From: Cladocopium goreaui
Taxonomy: Eukaryota > Sar > Dinophyceae > Suessiales > Symbiodiniaceae
Direction: 5' to 3'
Assembly: GCA_947184155.2 (NCBI GenBank)
Contig: CAMXCT020000275.1
Coordinates: 37,501-101,500, forward strand
Length of the DNA stretch: 64,000 bases
Below, piece by piece: positions 11,932-22,799 of the stretch (the first letter of the stretch is position 1; the number at the start of each line of letters is the position of its first letter). The notes beneath the pieces are model-generated. The model was not told the DNA's origin. It did no database searches and worked only from the letters and a program-made list of their open reading frames with translations. A program made the translations under genes and the position numbers.

Positions 11932-12126
11932 GCATTCAAAGACGTTGTGCCAGGTCACAGTGTCAAGGTGAAAGCAAGTGTCACAGCAAGCTTTGTGACT
12001 GGTCCCACGATGTGCAAAGCGAGGATGGCACAGTGCGGCAGAAAGATGGCCAGCGCGCTGCTGGCCGACTTGCCTGAAATGGTTGAACCACTGTTGAACC
12101 CACCATTGCCATGTGCTATTACTTAG
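11932..12126 (+). CDS. probable 3'-terminal exon, unidentified
   Basis: Open plus-strand frame ending in TAG at 12124-12126. It contains VPGHSVKVKASVTASF and later MASALLADLPEMVEPLL, with strongly protein-like codon use. It follows the partial CAP-Gly domain by about 30 bp. It may be the end of that gene, but no junction gives a canonical CAP-Gly C-half. An overlapping frame with a CAP-Gly-like EDGTV was judged a shadow. Confidence 0.45.
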   Translation, partial: AFKDVVPGHSVKVKASVTASFVTGPTMCKARMAQCGRKMASALLADLPEMVEPLLNPPLPCAIT

Positions 12127-12700
12127 CCTTGTGGTGAATTGTGGTGAATTGTGGTGAATTGTGGTGAGAGGTTCAACATCAATGCTCATCGCCAGGATGT
12201 TTTGGCAACCTGTCGCAGTACTGGCTCTTTGCAGCTGCACCCAATCTGCCACAGGCAGGAATAATTTGTTTGTTCTCAGAACAGTCTCGGGCTGAGCAAA
12301 ACTGCTCCAGGAGAGGGCACCTGGAGCACCTGGAGCTGAGACGATGGACTCAAAGATCCAGAAAGAGTTCTGTTCTTGGCGCATTTCTTCGAGAGACCTG
12401 TTTAGCCACTTGCGGTGTAAAACAATAATCAATCAATAGAAAATAACAACCAATATACAAGGCTATGATGCCTATGGTGGGTGAATAAAGAAATCCTGCA
12501 CCACCTCTATAGCCTTACATTTGCTAATGCATATCTTGTACCCCGTACCCCCAAACTCAATGTTGAATGACATGTTGACAGGTGGTGCGGGATTTCCGTC
12601 ACTTGCGCAAATCCATTTTGATCACTGCGTCTTCAAACAATATTAAATTCAAACAATATTAAATTAGGAGCGCGAGGTTTCAAGTGTAGGCCTTTATCAA
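12127..12700. other. spacer, no gene seen
   Basis: Contains gtggtgaatt repeated at 12131-12157 and a 16-bp doublet at about 12637-12668. The minus-strand 170-codon frame at 11920-12432 overlaps a better plus-strand exon and is not supported. Confidence 0.4.
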
Positions 12701-13619
12701 CAGTAGTGCTGATTTTTTTGTGCCTGGGTGAAGAAAAGCACCGGGCAGAAGCTGAAGGTTTTTTTGGCCATATGCATTGGCTTGTCAGATCATTAATCTT
12801 TGAATCAAAGGTCATGGAGTCTGGTGCATTGAGGTTTGACTATATTGCAGCGCAAGCTGGGAACAGCAGCGCTGGCATGCTGGAAAATGGTTGCCGGACC
12901 AGGACGAGGGAGGAAGCAGGATCCTTTTCAAAGAAGCTCGTGAAAGTGACCAGTGTTGCGTGGCAGCCCCAGGCATCACCACACGCATCACTACACGCTG
13001 CACTACACAACGCTACTGAGCTGCTGGCGGGGGCGGTGTTTTGGAGCTTTGAGGCTTTTAATTCAGGAATGAAACGAACATACAAATCAATTCTTTCTCT
13101 CCTGGCCCGAAGTGCTGCCCCTGGCAGCATTTATTTCGGTAGCGTTGCGTGTAGTGTAACGTGTAGTGTTGCGTGTAGTGTAGCGTGAGTGTTGCATGTA
13201 GTTTGCAATGTAGCGTGTGGCGGCTGCCATGTCTCTCCACCTAAAGAGTGGCCAATCAGAGGTTCACAACTTGCCCCGGGCCACAGTTGGCCACAAATGC
13301 ATCAGTTATTTTTTTCTGTGTTTCTTTCAAAGGAGCGCCAAAGATGTTTCCACAAAATCATCTGGATTTTGATGGTAGCCTACGGAAACGCATGTGGAAA
13401 CATGTTGTGATGCACAGCGCGTTTGACTGGAAGGCCCCCGGCGGCAAGTCCATTTGCAGCGAATGGCAGAGGGTGCTTCGGCGTGGTGGGCTTCGGGTAT
13501 TGGTGGTTAATACCAGTAGTACCCGCATGAGGAGCTCGGATCGGCACAGCATCCTCCTCCGTGAGGATGAAAGCGAATTCTTTGCGGAAACATGTTGTTT
13601 CTGCATTTTGGAAAGCTAA
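12701..13619 (+). CDS. unidentified coding exons, C-terminal part
   Basis: Two protein-like stretches. 12807-12985 encodes a segment with SGALRFDYIAAQAGNSSAGM and SFSKKLVKVTSVAWQP. 13333-13619 starts after an AG|G acceptor, encodes about 95 residues (DWKAPGGKSICSEWQRVLRR, then a Val-rich strand RVLVVNT) and ends in TAA at 13617-13619. The second is the better supported. Between them, 13136-13220 is a short GTGTAGTGT-type tandem that is probably intronic. No family recognised. Confidence 0.5.
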
Positions 13620-13629
13620 GAATCAGCGG

Positions 13630-14160
13630 CTGGCTGCTCACTTTTGGTTGATACCATAGGCATCATCAGGGATGATTAGGGATGCATCCTCAAATCCCAA
13701 ACAGACATAGGGGACCACAGACTCGGGCTGGGGAGGCGGGGGGGCTGGAAGCCAGTTCGTCACATCCAGAGCCTGCAAGACTGCTGCGACCACTTGTTGG
13801 CAGTAACACCCATGTAACCTAATGATAGCGTGATAGTAACCCCTGTTTGACCTTACGATAGCCGAATAGTTGCCACCATTTGACCTAATAATAGCGTAAT
13901 ACTAACCACCAGTTCACCTAATAATAATGTAATGGGAACATCCCTCTAACGTAAGTATGCCGTAAAGTAATCACCATGTAACGGAATGACATAATAATAA
14001 CGTACTGTAGCAACCTAGCATAATACTGTAACAGTTTGCCACTATCCAAAGTAAAATAATAACGTAAGAATTGCACCCATTTGACTTCATACTAACGTTA
14101 CAGTAAACTTAATTTGACCCAAAAATACCGTACTAAATTGCCATCATTTAAAGTAACAAG
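13630..14160. repeat. degenerate tandem repeat, TAAxxTAATAxCGTAA type
   Basis: Roughly ten diverged copies of a 40-50 bp unit built on taatagcgtaat plus a caccatttgacc-like segment. Spacing is irregular, and there are stops in all frames. Confidence 0.6.
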
Positions 14161-14448
14161 CTTGAGTCAAGAAACCATGTGGAGGCACATCCTAACTTAT
14201 ACGTTTAGTTGGAACTCCTTGTTGCGACCCTACTATTTTTTTCGGGTCCCGAAATTACCCAGGTTGGAACCCGCACCCAATAAGCATACCTTCCCTATCT
14301 GCCCCTTATCCCCCCTACCTCGTTTGTTCGTCGTTTGGCGGTCTTTGCCCCTGTCCTGATGCTGGTTCTTGTCCTCAGGCGTGCTTTGCTCCAGCTAGGT
14401 TGTGCCCCTTTCGGGTTAAAAGATGGGAAAGCTCCGGTTAAAAGACCG
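14161..14448. other. spacer, nothing recognised
   Basis: No protein-like frame and no clear repeat. Confidence 0.4.
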
Positions 14449-14640
14449 GCATGTCATGTCATGTCATGGCATGTCGGCGTGGGTGGTTTTTGGCTTGGCC
14501 ACCTTGCCATATCTGACAATAGGAGTTTTGCAGGTACGTTTTCATGACGACATAGATGGGTCTTCGTTGGCCCATGCCATCTATGCGTCCACGGGCCCTC
14601 TGCTTTTACCCTCTGATTCAGGGTTTCGCGCACACAGCAA
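14449..14640 (+). repeat. dispersed direct repeat, copy 1
   Basis: About 190 bp, nearly identical to 15286-15486. It begins with a catgt tandem and ends in a CA-rich run. An ATG frame stays open through both copies (MSAWVVFGLATLPYLTIGVL here) with only a few substitutions. It could be a transposon-derived fragment or a duplicated exon; no family recognised. Confidence 0.8.
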
Positions 14641-15285
14641 GCCGCTAGGGCACGATTTTTCGGACCAGAAATTCGTCCGTAATCTAGTGTGTTGTTTCCA
14701 CGGTGTCGTGTTGTGACATGGAACATGGTGCTCAAATGTCTGTGACGTGTTGCTTGCTCCAACAAAAATCCAAGGAAGCTTCACGGCGTTCAGTTCAATT
14801 TCCACTGAAGAAGGCTGACAAAAGCAAACCACTGCATCCGAATTTCCGGCTGTTCAGCAAGCAACCAACGACCGACAAAAAAGGCTGGTAACGGCATGGT
14901 GGTGTTTCTTTCAGTTCTAGGTTTTTTCATGATTGCTAGGTGAACATGAATCATGAATTATGGGATGACACGGGATTATTCTGAGGGATGAAATTTTCAG
15001 CTCTGGATTTTTTCTGACGATGGATTGGATTTATTCTGAACATTCAGCTTCTGATGGAGAATTCTGGATGCTTGTGCAAAATCTGGATGCTTGTGCGGAT
15101 TTTGCTTCTGGCAACATCATGTCTGGATTTATTCTTGTAATCTGGTATCCCCGGTGGACGCACCACCAAGCTTCCCCAGCACTTTATCAGAGATCCGGGT
15201 GCATGAAAGACACACTTGGTAAACTCCCGAAGGGAGAGGGTGAAATGAGATGAAATGATACATGTCATGTCATGTTGTTACGTTA
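14641..15285. other. spacer, no gene seen
   Basis: Short frames on both strands without family signal. 15240-15260 holds a small gatgaaat doublet. Confidence 0.45.
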
Positions 15286-15486
15286 GCATGTCATGTCATG
15301 TCATGACATGTCGGCGCGGGTGGTTTTTGGCTTGGCCACCTTGCCATATCTGACAATAGGAGTTTTGCAGGTACGTTTTCATGACGACATAGATGGGTCT
15401 TCGTTGGCCCGTGCCATCTATGCGTCCACGGGCCCCCTGCTTTTACCCTTTGACTCGGGGTTTCGCACGCACACACACACAGCAAA
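15286..15486 (+). repeat. dispersed direct repeat, copy 2
   Basis: Second copy of the unit at 14449-14640, with about ten substitutions and a longer CA tail. It runs directly into the minisatellite at 15470-15790. Confidence 0.8.
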
Positions 15487-15790
15487 TTTTGAACACACAA
15501 ACTTCCACACAACTCTTCCACGCACAACCTTTCACACACAATTGATTCACACGCAAATTGTCACACACAACTCTTTCACACACACACAGTTTTTCACAAA
15601 ACTTTTCTACACACAATTCTCTCACACGCTGCCTTTCACACACGACTCTTTCACATACAACATTGTCACACACAACCTTTCCTTGTCACACACAACACTT
15701 TCACACACAATTCTTTCACACACACAGCTCTATCACACAGTTCTTTCACACAATCTGTCTTCCCCATCCCATTTTCACACCTGTTTTGAG
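15470..15790. repeat. CACACAA/CTTTCACACAC minisatellite
   Basis: Degenerate 15-16 bp units of the kind acaactctttcacaca. On the other strand the unit reads gtgtgaaagagttgt, closely resembling the minisatellite at 27245-29065. Confidence 0.75.
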
Positions 15791-16441
15791 CCTGTTGGAA
15801 AAATTGACATGGGGTTATCCGGTCTGGTCCTTTAATTCTCTCTTTCGGCCAGGAAGAGGAGGAGAGACACGTTTCTGACCCCGCACAGAGTTTGCTTTGA
15901 TCCTGCAGAGCATTGTTCTGGATCTCGAAGAAGAGTTTCCTGACCATGCACAAATAATTTTCCTAACCCTAAAAAAAGAATTGTTTGCCAAGAAGAAGAC
16001 TTGAACATGTATTGTTTTTGATTTTTGCAAATACCATGCTTTATGTTTTTATATGCACAAAATGTCTGTCCTCTCCTCTTCTCCTCTCCTCTCCTCTTCT
16101 CCTCTCTTCTCCTCTCCTCTCCTCTTCTCCTCTCCTCTCCGCTCTTCTCCTCTCTTCTCCTCTCTTCTCCTCTCTTCTCCTCTCTTCTCCTCTCTTCTCC
16201 TCTCTTCTCCTCTCTACTCCTCTCTTCTCCTCTCCTCTTCCGTGTCTTCTCCTCTCCTCTCCTCTCCTCTTCTCCTCTTCTCCTCTCCTCCTCTCCTCTC
16301 CTCTTCTCCTCTTCTCCTCTCCTCTTCTCCTCTCCTCTTCTCCTCTCCTCTTCTCCAAAGAATAAAACTACACTTCGAACAAACCCCCTCATTATGACAG
16401 ATACAGTTTGCTTTCTTTTTTGGGGGGAGTTGCCTCGGCAG
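15791..16441. repeat. probable intron or spacer with a CT microsatellite (16073-16357)
   Basis: 16073-16357 is an almost pure pyrimidine tract of CTCCTCT/TCTTCTC units. All long frames over it are Leu/Ser or Arg/Glu low-complexity artefacts. It precedes the coding exon at 16442. Confidence 0.8.
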
Positions 16442-16911
16442 GAGATCTCTGTCAAGACTTTTGCCCGTCAGTGGTTGGTCGGCGAAGGCCCAGAGCTGGA
16501 AAGGGCGCGCGAGGCTGCGGAGAAGGGCTCCATCCCAGGTGCTCGGAGTTTGTGTTGGTTATTGACAAATCAAGGATTTCTTCACAAACTAATTTGCTTT
16601 CCAGCAAGAGCATCTCTAAAGCCAGGCAGGTGTCTGCATAATTTTTGCAATGTGGCAGTTTGCGCCAAGCATGCGGGAAGTGATTCCAGGAGATGATGAT
16701 CTTGACAGGATCCTCACGTTGAAGGGGGTCCAGGTGTGGCTCCATTCACCCGATGGCAGTGCTGGAAGAGGTCAGGGGGCTGCCGGCCGCTATCGTCCTC
16801 AATGAACAGACGGACAGTCCAGCTGCAACAGACATCCTGAGCCGGCTAAAAGCCAGGTTTGCTCAAGGCATTGCAGACGGATCTGTCGAAGTTCGCATGG
16901 CGAAGCCATGA
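16442..16911 (+). CDS. 3' exons of an unidentified soluble protein
   Basis: Exon 16442-16538 (SVKTFARQWLVGEGPELER) ends at a GT donor in phase 1. It joins 16690-16733 (DDDLDRILTLKGVQ) after AG|G in the right phase. From 16771 a well-supported frame (RGLPAAIVLNEQTDSPAATD, SRLKARFAQGIADGSVEV) runs to TGA at 16909-16911. To join these, either 16734-16770 is a 37-nt GT-AG intron, or a frameshift lies near 16770. The alternative readthrough frame stops at about 16802. No family recognised; it looks like a small alpha/beta protein. Confidence 0.55.
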
Positions 16912-17595
16912 GGGCCAAAAGTTGGTTCCTATTTCACAAGTTGAATGGTGTCACACGCATGCGCGAAAACATGTTGCTTTTGTTCGGCGCAGCCTTCCTT
17001 CCTAATCAGACAATAAGCGAGGTTCATGGCTTTGAGGTGGACCTGTTGTTTTTTTTCCCTCCTGCAGGAGCCCGCGTAAAGTGATAGAGGCCACAATCGG
17101 GGACGGGCTTTGTGTTGGATTGGGAAGGCTGTGGCCGATTTAAAAACCGTGCTGAGCGCAATCTTGGTAGTACAAAGTAGAACTGGGACGTAGTACAAAG
17201 TAGTAGTGGGAGGTGCGTGCTTTGTGCAAGCGTTGCAGTACAAAGTAGTACTGTGGAAGTAGTTTGTGCAAGCTTTGTAGGCCAAAGTAGTACTGGGACG
17301 TGCTTTGTGCACGCTTGTAGTACAAAGTAGTGATGGGACGTGCTGTGTGCAAGGTTTGTGTACAGGTGACAAGAAGGCTACGAGGATAGAGGAGGGAGGA
17401 GACAGGAGAGAAGAGGAGAGAGGAGACAGGAGAGGGGAGAGAGGGGAGAGGGGAGAGGAGAGAGGAGAGAGGAGAGAGGAGAGAGGAGAGAGGAGAGAGG
17501 AGAGAGAGAGAGATATATATATAAATATACATATAAATATACATATATATCTATATACACATACAGATCCATATGTATATTGATGGTCTGCGCAG
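16912..17595. repeat. short dispersed repeats: AGTACAAAGTAGT units and a GA tract
   Basis: 17160-17350 holds about five copies of a unit containing tagtacaaagtagt and gtgctttgtgcaagc. 17375-17515 is GAGAGGAGA-type purine repeat, followed by a TATA-rich tail to 17580. I see no gene. Confidence 0.7.
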
Positions 17596-20500
17596 GCAGT
17601 CGTGATAGAGATCGCGACAGAGACAGAGGCTCGAACAGTGTTCATTTTTTTTTTCGTGGAACTGCAGTTATGAGCCATTTGAAGTTTAGTATGAGGGTAG
17701 ATGAGGGTAGTAAGATGAAAGGTGCCAGATTCAGCACGCAGACTTTTGGGACTGAGGAAGTCGAGATCGTGACCGGGATAGAGGTCCGCATGCAGCAAGA
17801 GCGACCATAGAGCGACCTGTGGAGAGCGCCTCTAATATGCAAACTTTTGAGTGCAGGATGAGACGATGGAGTGCCTCTGAATCTATATAATCTTGATCAA
17901 TCTTTCTTCCGTCCCGCCTTGTGCCTTCTCGGCTCCAATGAGAAGCTAGAGTCACTAGACTTTGCCTCTTTGAAGATTCTCACGAGGATCTTTGATTTTC
18001 AGAACGCAGCTATCTCCTGAGCCCAATGATCTCCAAATTGACTCAGGTGACTGTAGCCTTTTGCCTCACGGCCGGCTATGCATTGAAACTCAATGACACG
18101 CTGCCAGCGTGTGTGGGGACTGTGCTGGACAGCAGCCATGCAGATGACTGGCGATGTGACAAGTTCGGTGGGACCGTTGGAAGCGATGAGAAAAAGTGCG
18201 CCGAGCACTATGAAGCTGGAACTGGTGGACAGGTTCACCGCCAGTGCACCGTCCACAAGGCATCGGAAGTTCTCTTCAATTGCTTGGCCTCCACCCCCTG
18301 CAAAGTCAAGACGGGATACTCTAATACCTGTTCCTGCCCCAATGGTGTGGCAGCTGCTGGCATCAGCTGTACCGAGCACAACTCAGTCATTTGTGCCTCC
18401 TGTGAGAGTGGATATGACCTCTCTGGTGGATCATGCACTCTGCGAACCTGCACCTGCAAAAATGGCAAGGGAAGCGTTGGAGCAAATTGCCCTGGAGAGG
18501 GACAAGAAGATTGTGCCTCTTGTGCCGTGTTTTATGAATTGAAAAAAGAAGATGGCAAAAACGTTTGCAAGAGTCCTTTTGGCGACATTATGGCCACATT
18601 GGCCGGGAAGGCGGCAGAGGAGAGGACCGCCGTGGCCTGGGGTGATCCGCATGTGAAGGTCTTCGACTACCAGTACAAGAACAAGGCCGACAGGTTCACA
18701 AATTTCCACCACGGTTGGGATAGGGGGACAAACCTGAATGTCATGGAGCCTGGTACCTACTGGTTTGTGAAGACGCCTGGTAACCTGATCTCTATCCAAG
18801 GAGTCTATGGCTGGGGATGGCGTGCTGTCATCCGCAATGTGGCTGTCAGTGGCCTCTTCATCAAGAACGATGTGATCCAGGTCTTTCCGAAGCACAAAAC
18901 CGGACCTTCGCAGAATACAGGCCTTTACTACCAGTACAAAGGTGCTAGCCGATCTCGAGTGCAGCAGTGGGGAGGAGCCTGGGAGTGGCAGAACGACCGC
19001 AAGGATGTGAGCATCAAATGGGCACAGAACACTGAGGGTTTGAACGGAAAAAATCAATTTCGATGCAAGCTCACCTTGCCTTTGTATGTGGAATTGATCC
19101 TCAACATCTACAACCACCACATGGATGTCGTTCTGACCATGCGACCCATCGATGCCATGTGGGGAGACATGGGCAATATCAATGGAGACGCAAGTGATGA
19201 GATGAAGTGGAATCCTCCAAGCATCCACAACCGCAACAAATATTGGTATCAGATGACCACAGCACATGGCACCAGAGTGGCCCAGACAGACAACCTCTTC
19301 CCCTTTTGGTATGACGTGCCTCGAGCACCACATGGTGCCAAGACCACCGCCCTACTGGCTGCGAACAAGTCAAGTGCAGAGCAGGATGACCAGAATGATG
19401 ACGATCAGAATGATGACCACATGGAACAGGGTAGCAGCTCTGACAGCTCAGATGTCGATGGCGAGCCCGATGAAGTGGTGGTGGATGGTGTGGAATTGAA
19501 AAATCGTGCTGGGCCTTTGGATTCCAGGCATGACTGCACCAAAGATGAAGAGACAGCAGCGAAAAAGCTTTGCCATGAGATGTTCAAGGTCAACAACTCC
19601 GTTGCCGAGTGTGTGGCGGATGTCTGCCAGCAAGGACCCAAAATGGCAGAGAAGGCCGAGATTGTAGAAGTGGAGACGGAAGAAAGTGAAGAAGAGGAGA
19701 AGCCTGAGCACTACAAGATTTATAGCGGTGGGCAACTCTACAAGTCCTGCTTCAACGCTGAGGAACACTTCAGCAAATTGGCCGCTATGCCGCGGGATGC
19801 ACGAGAGTTGGGCTTCATCAAGGAGCAGGCAGTCCAACCCACTTTGCTGGGAGGAAAATGCGCTGGCCAAAAGTGGGTGTATTTGGATGGCACCAGTGTA
19901 CCTGGAGCAGTCATCAGCTCCAGCTGCGTTGATGGCCAGCTTTTGTGTGTCCAAGGTCAGACTGTGTCTGCCTGTGATGGCGCCAAGAAGATCGCCTGTC
20001 AGATCCCTCGCCTCTACACCTGCAAGGCAGAGGTTCCTGCTGAGAGCATGGGAACTGCTTGTCCTGGAGGAATGCAGCTGGCAACACCCAAGAGCGTGCG
20101 TGAGAAAGAAGAAGCACAAAAAGCCATGGACAGTGCGCTGTGCACCACCAAGCAGGCCTGGACTGGCTTCTCAGACTTGTGCTTCGAAGAGGGAAAGCAA
20201 GGGATGCAGTCTTGCACCAGTGAAGCGAAGACGGTGATGTGTGAGACGAAGTTCGACTGAGAGCCGGCAAACTTCAAATCGTCACATGTCATAGGGACTG
20301 CCCTTCGACCCTCCGGCCGATTCAAAAAACTCCGAGTGTGTTGTTTCTTGAGCGTATTGCGTCCTAGGCATTTTGATGCATTTTGAGTCTTGAGCATGTC
20401 ACCGTTGCAGTGTCAAAGCGATTTTGCTCAGCTTCCTTGAGTCCGAAATCTGGAAGTTGACAGGCGGATCTCGCGGTCGTGATCGAGGCAGCATCTCCGC

Positions 20501-22787
20501 TTTACTTTACTCCAGCGTAGCTCGTGGCAATGTTGTGCTTCGGAGTTCCTCCCTGTACGTCCTGTACATCATGGGGTGAAAAGGTGAAACAAGGATAAAA
20601 AAGGCCCTTCAGAGATCTTCAGAGATCTTCAGAGCCCGTAACTGCAGCAATCTGCAGCATGTACTGACGCCCACAATATCCCACAATCGCCCACACATCA
20701 AATATGCGACACTGCTAGAGTGGGCTGCTGAGGGCTGCTCGATGCAACCCTGCTGCTCAGCTACCTCTATTCTGTTGCATTGCACTGCCTCACGCTGCAC
20801 TAGAGCATTTAGATCTATTTTCTACAAGGCATGACTAGGCCGACTAGGCTACATCCACCCACACACACACACAGAGCTGCACCCTGAATATTCGCACCAA
20901 AATGTGCAGACCAACAGCGTATCAGTCGAAGAGATATATAGAACAGTGATGAAAAATCGCTTCGTGTCAAGCAGAAACTTTTTGGCCAAATCCTCCAATC
21001 TACCAGAAAGTTGGTCAGGCGACAGGGACCGAAGAGGTGATAGAGATAGAAGGGATCGTCTCAACCCGAGGACTTTACCACATAAAAATCACACAATTGG
21101 TGGAAATTGATGTTTGATGCAGGTGCAAGTATGAATACAGGTCACTTCACATTGGCGTTTGGCGTCCTACAGTTTGGCAGGAGCGTACTTTGATGACTAA
21201 GGTGATGTCAGAGATCGCGATCGAGAAAGGAACGGCGACAGAGATCGCAGAGATCGCCGATCTCGATCAAGGTGGCGGCCACAGAACCAATCGAACGAGT
21301 CATTCACGTCTCAGGTGATTCAGGGCTGACATGAAGGCACCTTGAGGCAAGATGATTCCCAAAGAGAGCAGGAAGTGGCGCCACCCGCAACATCCCTCCA
21401 GCTTGCTTTCTGAGCATGGCACAATGCTAACCTTTTCATGGTCTCCTAGAAATTGGTAGATGTTTCTTACTTAAAATTACTGTAGAATGGATGCTTCGTT
21501 TCAGGTGTAGTTTACTGGGGATTCTAGAGGATCATATTCTCTAACATGAAATCAAAGGCATCAAAGGCATGACGGTTGCAAAGCTTGGTAGACGATCCCT
21601 TGTGGCCTCTGCCATGTCCGGGTGTATGATGGCTGGAAGGAATTGGATAGGTAGAGTAAATCTACGCGAGTAGACCACGCCTCCAAGATCATCCCTGATG
21701 TTTTTTTTCTCGATAGATGACCGGGTTCATCAGGGCAGGGCAGTGGTTCAGGAAGTCAAGCAATGATATTAGGTGAGGTGCGGTTAGGTGTTGAAATCAA
21801 CAGTTTCTAAAACTCGGGGTTGGAGCACACTTGACACCAATGGGCTGAATGGAGAAGGATGAGGAGGGTGAAAACCGCAGTGAAAGCACAAGAGAAAATG
21901 ACAAAATACATCAACGAACAGCAAAGAACAAGACATCCTAATGGCCAGGCTTCACAGGCTTGCGTTTGATCCTTGGAGAGTTGCATGGAGAAGATTTGGC
22001 ATACTCCAACTGGAGTTTGATAAAAGGTCCTGGCAGGGCTGAAGAGAACAGTCCCCACAACCCCCGCAACCCGATGGACTCACTGCAAAGGTGTCCCAAT
22101 ATGCCCGAAGGATTTAGTAGATGCAATCAGCCCCATCGTGTGCCAAACTCATATATTGCCATATTGCCATGACTTAAAGCGTACTTACAACATACAGGGA
22201 TATGTTTTGCCATGCCATGCCATGTTTTGCTACCCACTTGAAATTGGGATGCCAATCAACATCACACCACGGTGACATGCCAAGTTAATCAGCCTGAATG
22301 CGTCACGGAAGTCTCTTCCCGTCACGCCCCAAGATGTGTCCGAGGCGATCCCGAGGGTCACCTCGACGAGGCAGCCCTCGCCGTGGAAGCTTGGAACTTA
22401 TCGTTTGCGGAGTCCGAATTTTTCAAGATGACACTCTGAATATCTCTGACTGTTCTTGACGGTTCGGTGTTCATGAGGAGATCATAGAGATAGAGGAAGA
22501 GATGGACGAGACATGGACAAACGCGATGGGCTCAGTCTAGCAAAACGCTCACGTGGATGAGCGCATCAGGTGCAGTCGCCGTTTGATTAGTCCTTCAGAG
22601 ATGTTCAGAGTCTTTGCCTGGTTAGTTTTTGGCACTACAATCACCGAGCAGATCTGCATAGATTTGATTAGAAGGATGGCGGAATCGGAGCAATGAGATC
22701 CAATGACAGTGTCATCAGTGTCCTAGCTCAGCCGTTTGCTCTCCCGAGGCCGTGACCGCGATCGAGACAGCCCCAAGGGCCGCGGAG
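17596..22787 (+). CDS. series of short Arg-Asp-rich exons (SR/RD-type protein)
   Basis: Short plus-strand exons encode Gly-(Ser)-Arg-Asp runs. 17596-17628 gives SRDRDRDRDR, 17757-17783 gives SRDRDRDR, and 20464-20487 gives GSRGRDR. 21019 to about 21072 gives DRDRRGDRDRRDR, 21202-21315 gives DVRDRDRERNGDRDRR and more, 22478 to about 22528 gives DHRDRGRDGRD, and 22749-22787 gives RDRDRDSPKGRG. All start in the same phase (the first two bases complete a Gly codon) after AG|G. At least four also end in phase 1, with GC or GT donors, so they can be skipped or joined without frame loss. RD/RS tracts are typical of splicing and RNA-processing factors. No globular domain was found. The exons may be one gene or exon remnants of several. 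Confidence 0.5.
17991..18002 (+). promoter_or_regulatory. candidate spliced-leader trans-splice acceptor
   Basis: A short pyrimidine-rich run, tttgattttcag, ends in AG 23 bases before the ATG of the intronless VWD gene. Dinoflagellate mRNAs receive a 22-nt spliced leader at such sites. No spliced-leader relic was found downstream. It is also a plain AG that could act in cis. Confidence 0.35.
18026..20260 (+). CDS. secreted VWD-domain, cysteine-rich protein (intronless)
   Basis: A single 744-codon frame, ATG 18026 to TGA. Residues 1-20 form a signal peptide (VTVAFCLTAGYA), followed by a Cys-rich part (about 29-181) with two EGF-like clusters (CSCPNG..CASC, CTCKNG..CASC). A VWD domain follows: it opens with WGDPHVKVFD at 205-214 and closes with GDMGNINGDASDE near 380-392, the counterpart of the family GLCGNFNGD box. 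Residues about 435-490 are a Ser/Asp/Glu-rich acidic linker, and the remainder is a second Cys-rich region ending in CETKFD. VWD domains occur in secreted adhesive and matrix proteins, so a cell-surface or extracellular role is likely. It lies inside the intron between RD-type exons 17783 and 20464, on the same strand. Having no introns, in contrast to its neighbours, fits a retroposed or highly expressed dinoflagellate gene. Confidence 0.9.
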   Translation: MISKLTQVTVAFCLTAGYALKLNDTLPACVGTVLDSSHADDWRCDKFGGTVGSDEKKCAEHYEAGTGGQVHRQCTVHKASEVLFNCLASTPCKVKTGYSNTCSCPNGVAAAGISCTEHNSVICASCESGYDLSGGSCTLRTCTCKNGKGSVGANCPGEGQEDCASCAVFYELKKEDGKNVCKSPFGDIMATLAGKAAEERTAVAWGDPHVKVFDYQYKNKADRFTNFHHGWDRGTNLNVMEPGTYWFVKTPGNLISIQGVYGWGWRAVIRNVAVSGLFIKNDVIQVFPKHKTGPSQNTGLYYQYKGASRSRVQQWGGAWEWQNDRKDVSIKWAQNTEGLNGKNQFRCKLTLPLYVELILNIYNHHMDVVLTMRPIDAMWGDMGNINGDASDEMKWNPPSIHNRNKYWYQMTTAHGTRVAQTDNLFPFWYDVPRAPHGAKTTALLAANKSSAEQDDQNDDDQNDDHMEQGSSSDSSDVDGEPDEVVVDGVELKNRAGPLDSRHDCTKDEETAAKKLCHEMFKVNNSVAECVADVCQQGPKMAEKAEIVEVETEESEEEEKPEHYKIYSGGQLYKSCFNAEEHFSKLAAMPRDARELGFIKEQAVQPTLLGGKCAGQKWVYLDGTSVPGAVISSSCVDGQLLCVQGQTVSACDGAKKIACQIPRLYTCKAEVPAESMGTACPGGMQLATPKSVREKEEAQKAMDSALCTTKQAWTGFSDLCFEEGKQGMQSCTSEAKTVMCETKFD
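21320..22470. other. intron or spacer, no gene seen
   Basis: Between RD-type exons. Frames on either strand (for example minus 21807-22058) are hydrophobic without family signal. About 22336-22361 could be a small exon (DPEGHLDE), unsupported. A nine-base doublet (gcatcaaag) lies near 21560. Confidence 0.4.
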
Positions 22788-22799
22788 GCGCAAAGGCCC

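Noticed and set aside
11990..12060. EDGTVRQK reading as the second CAP-Gly GKNDG box
   Set aside because: It lies in a shadow frame of a longer, better coding frame (11932-12126) and gives no consistent splice phase.
16025..16397. Ser/Leu or Arg/Glu frames over the CT tract
   Set aside because: Low-complexity artefact of a microsatellite that precedes an exon.
18431..19333. 300-codon minus frame opposite the VWD gene
   Set aside because: Shadow of a strongly supported plus-strand gene with signal peptide and VWD motifs.
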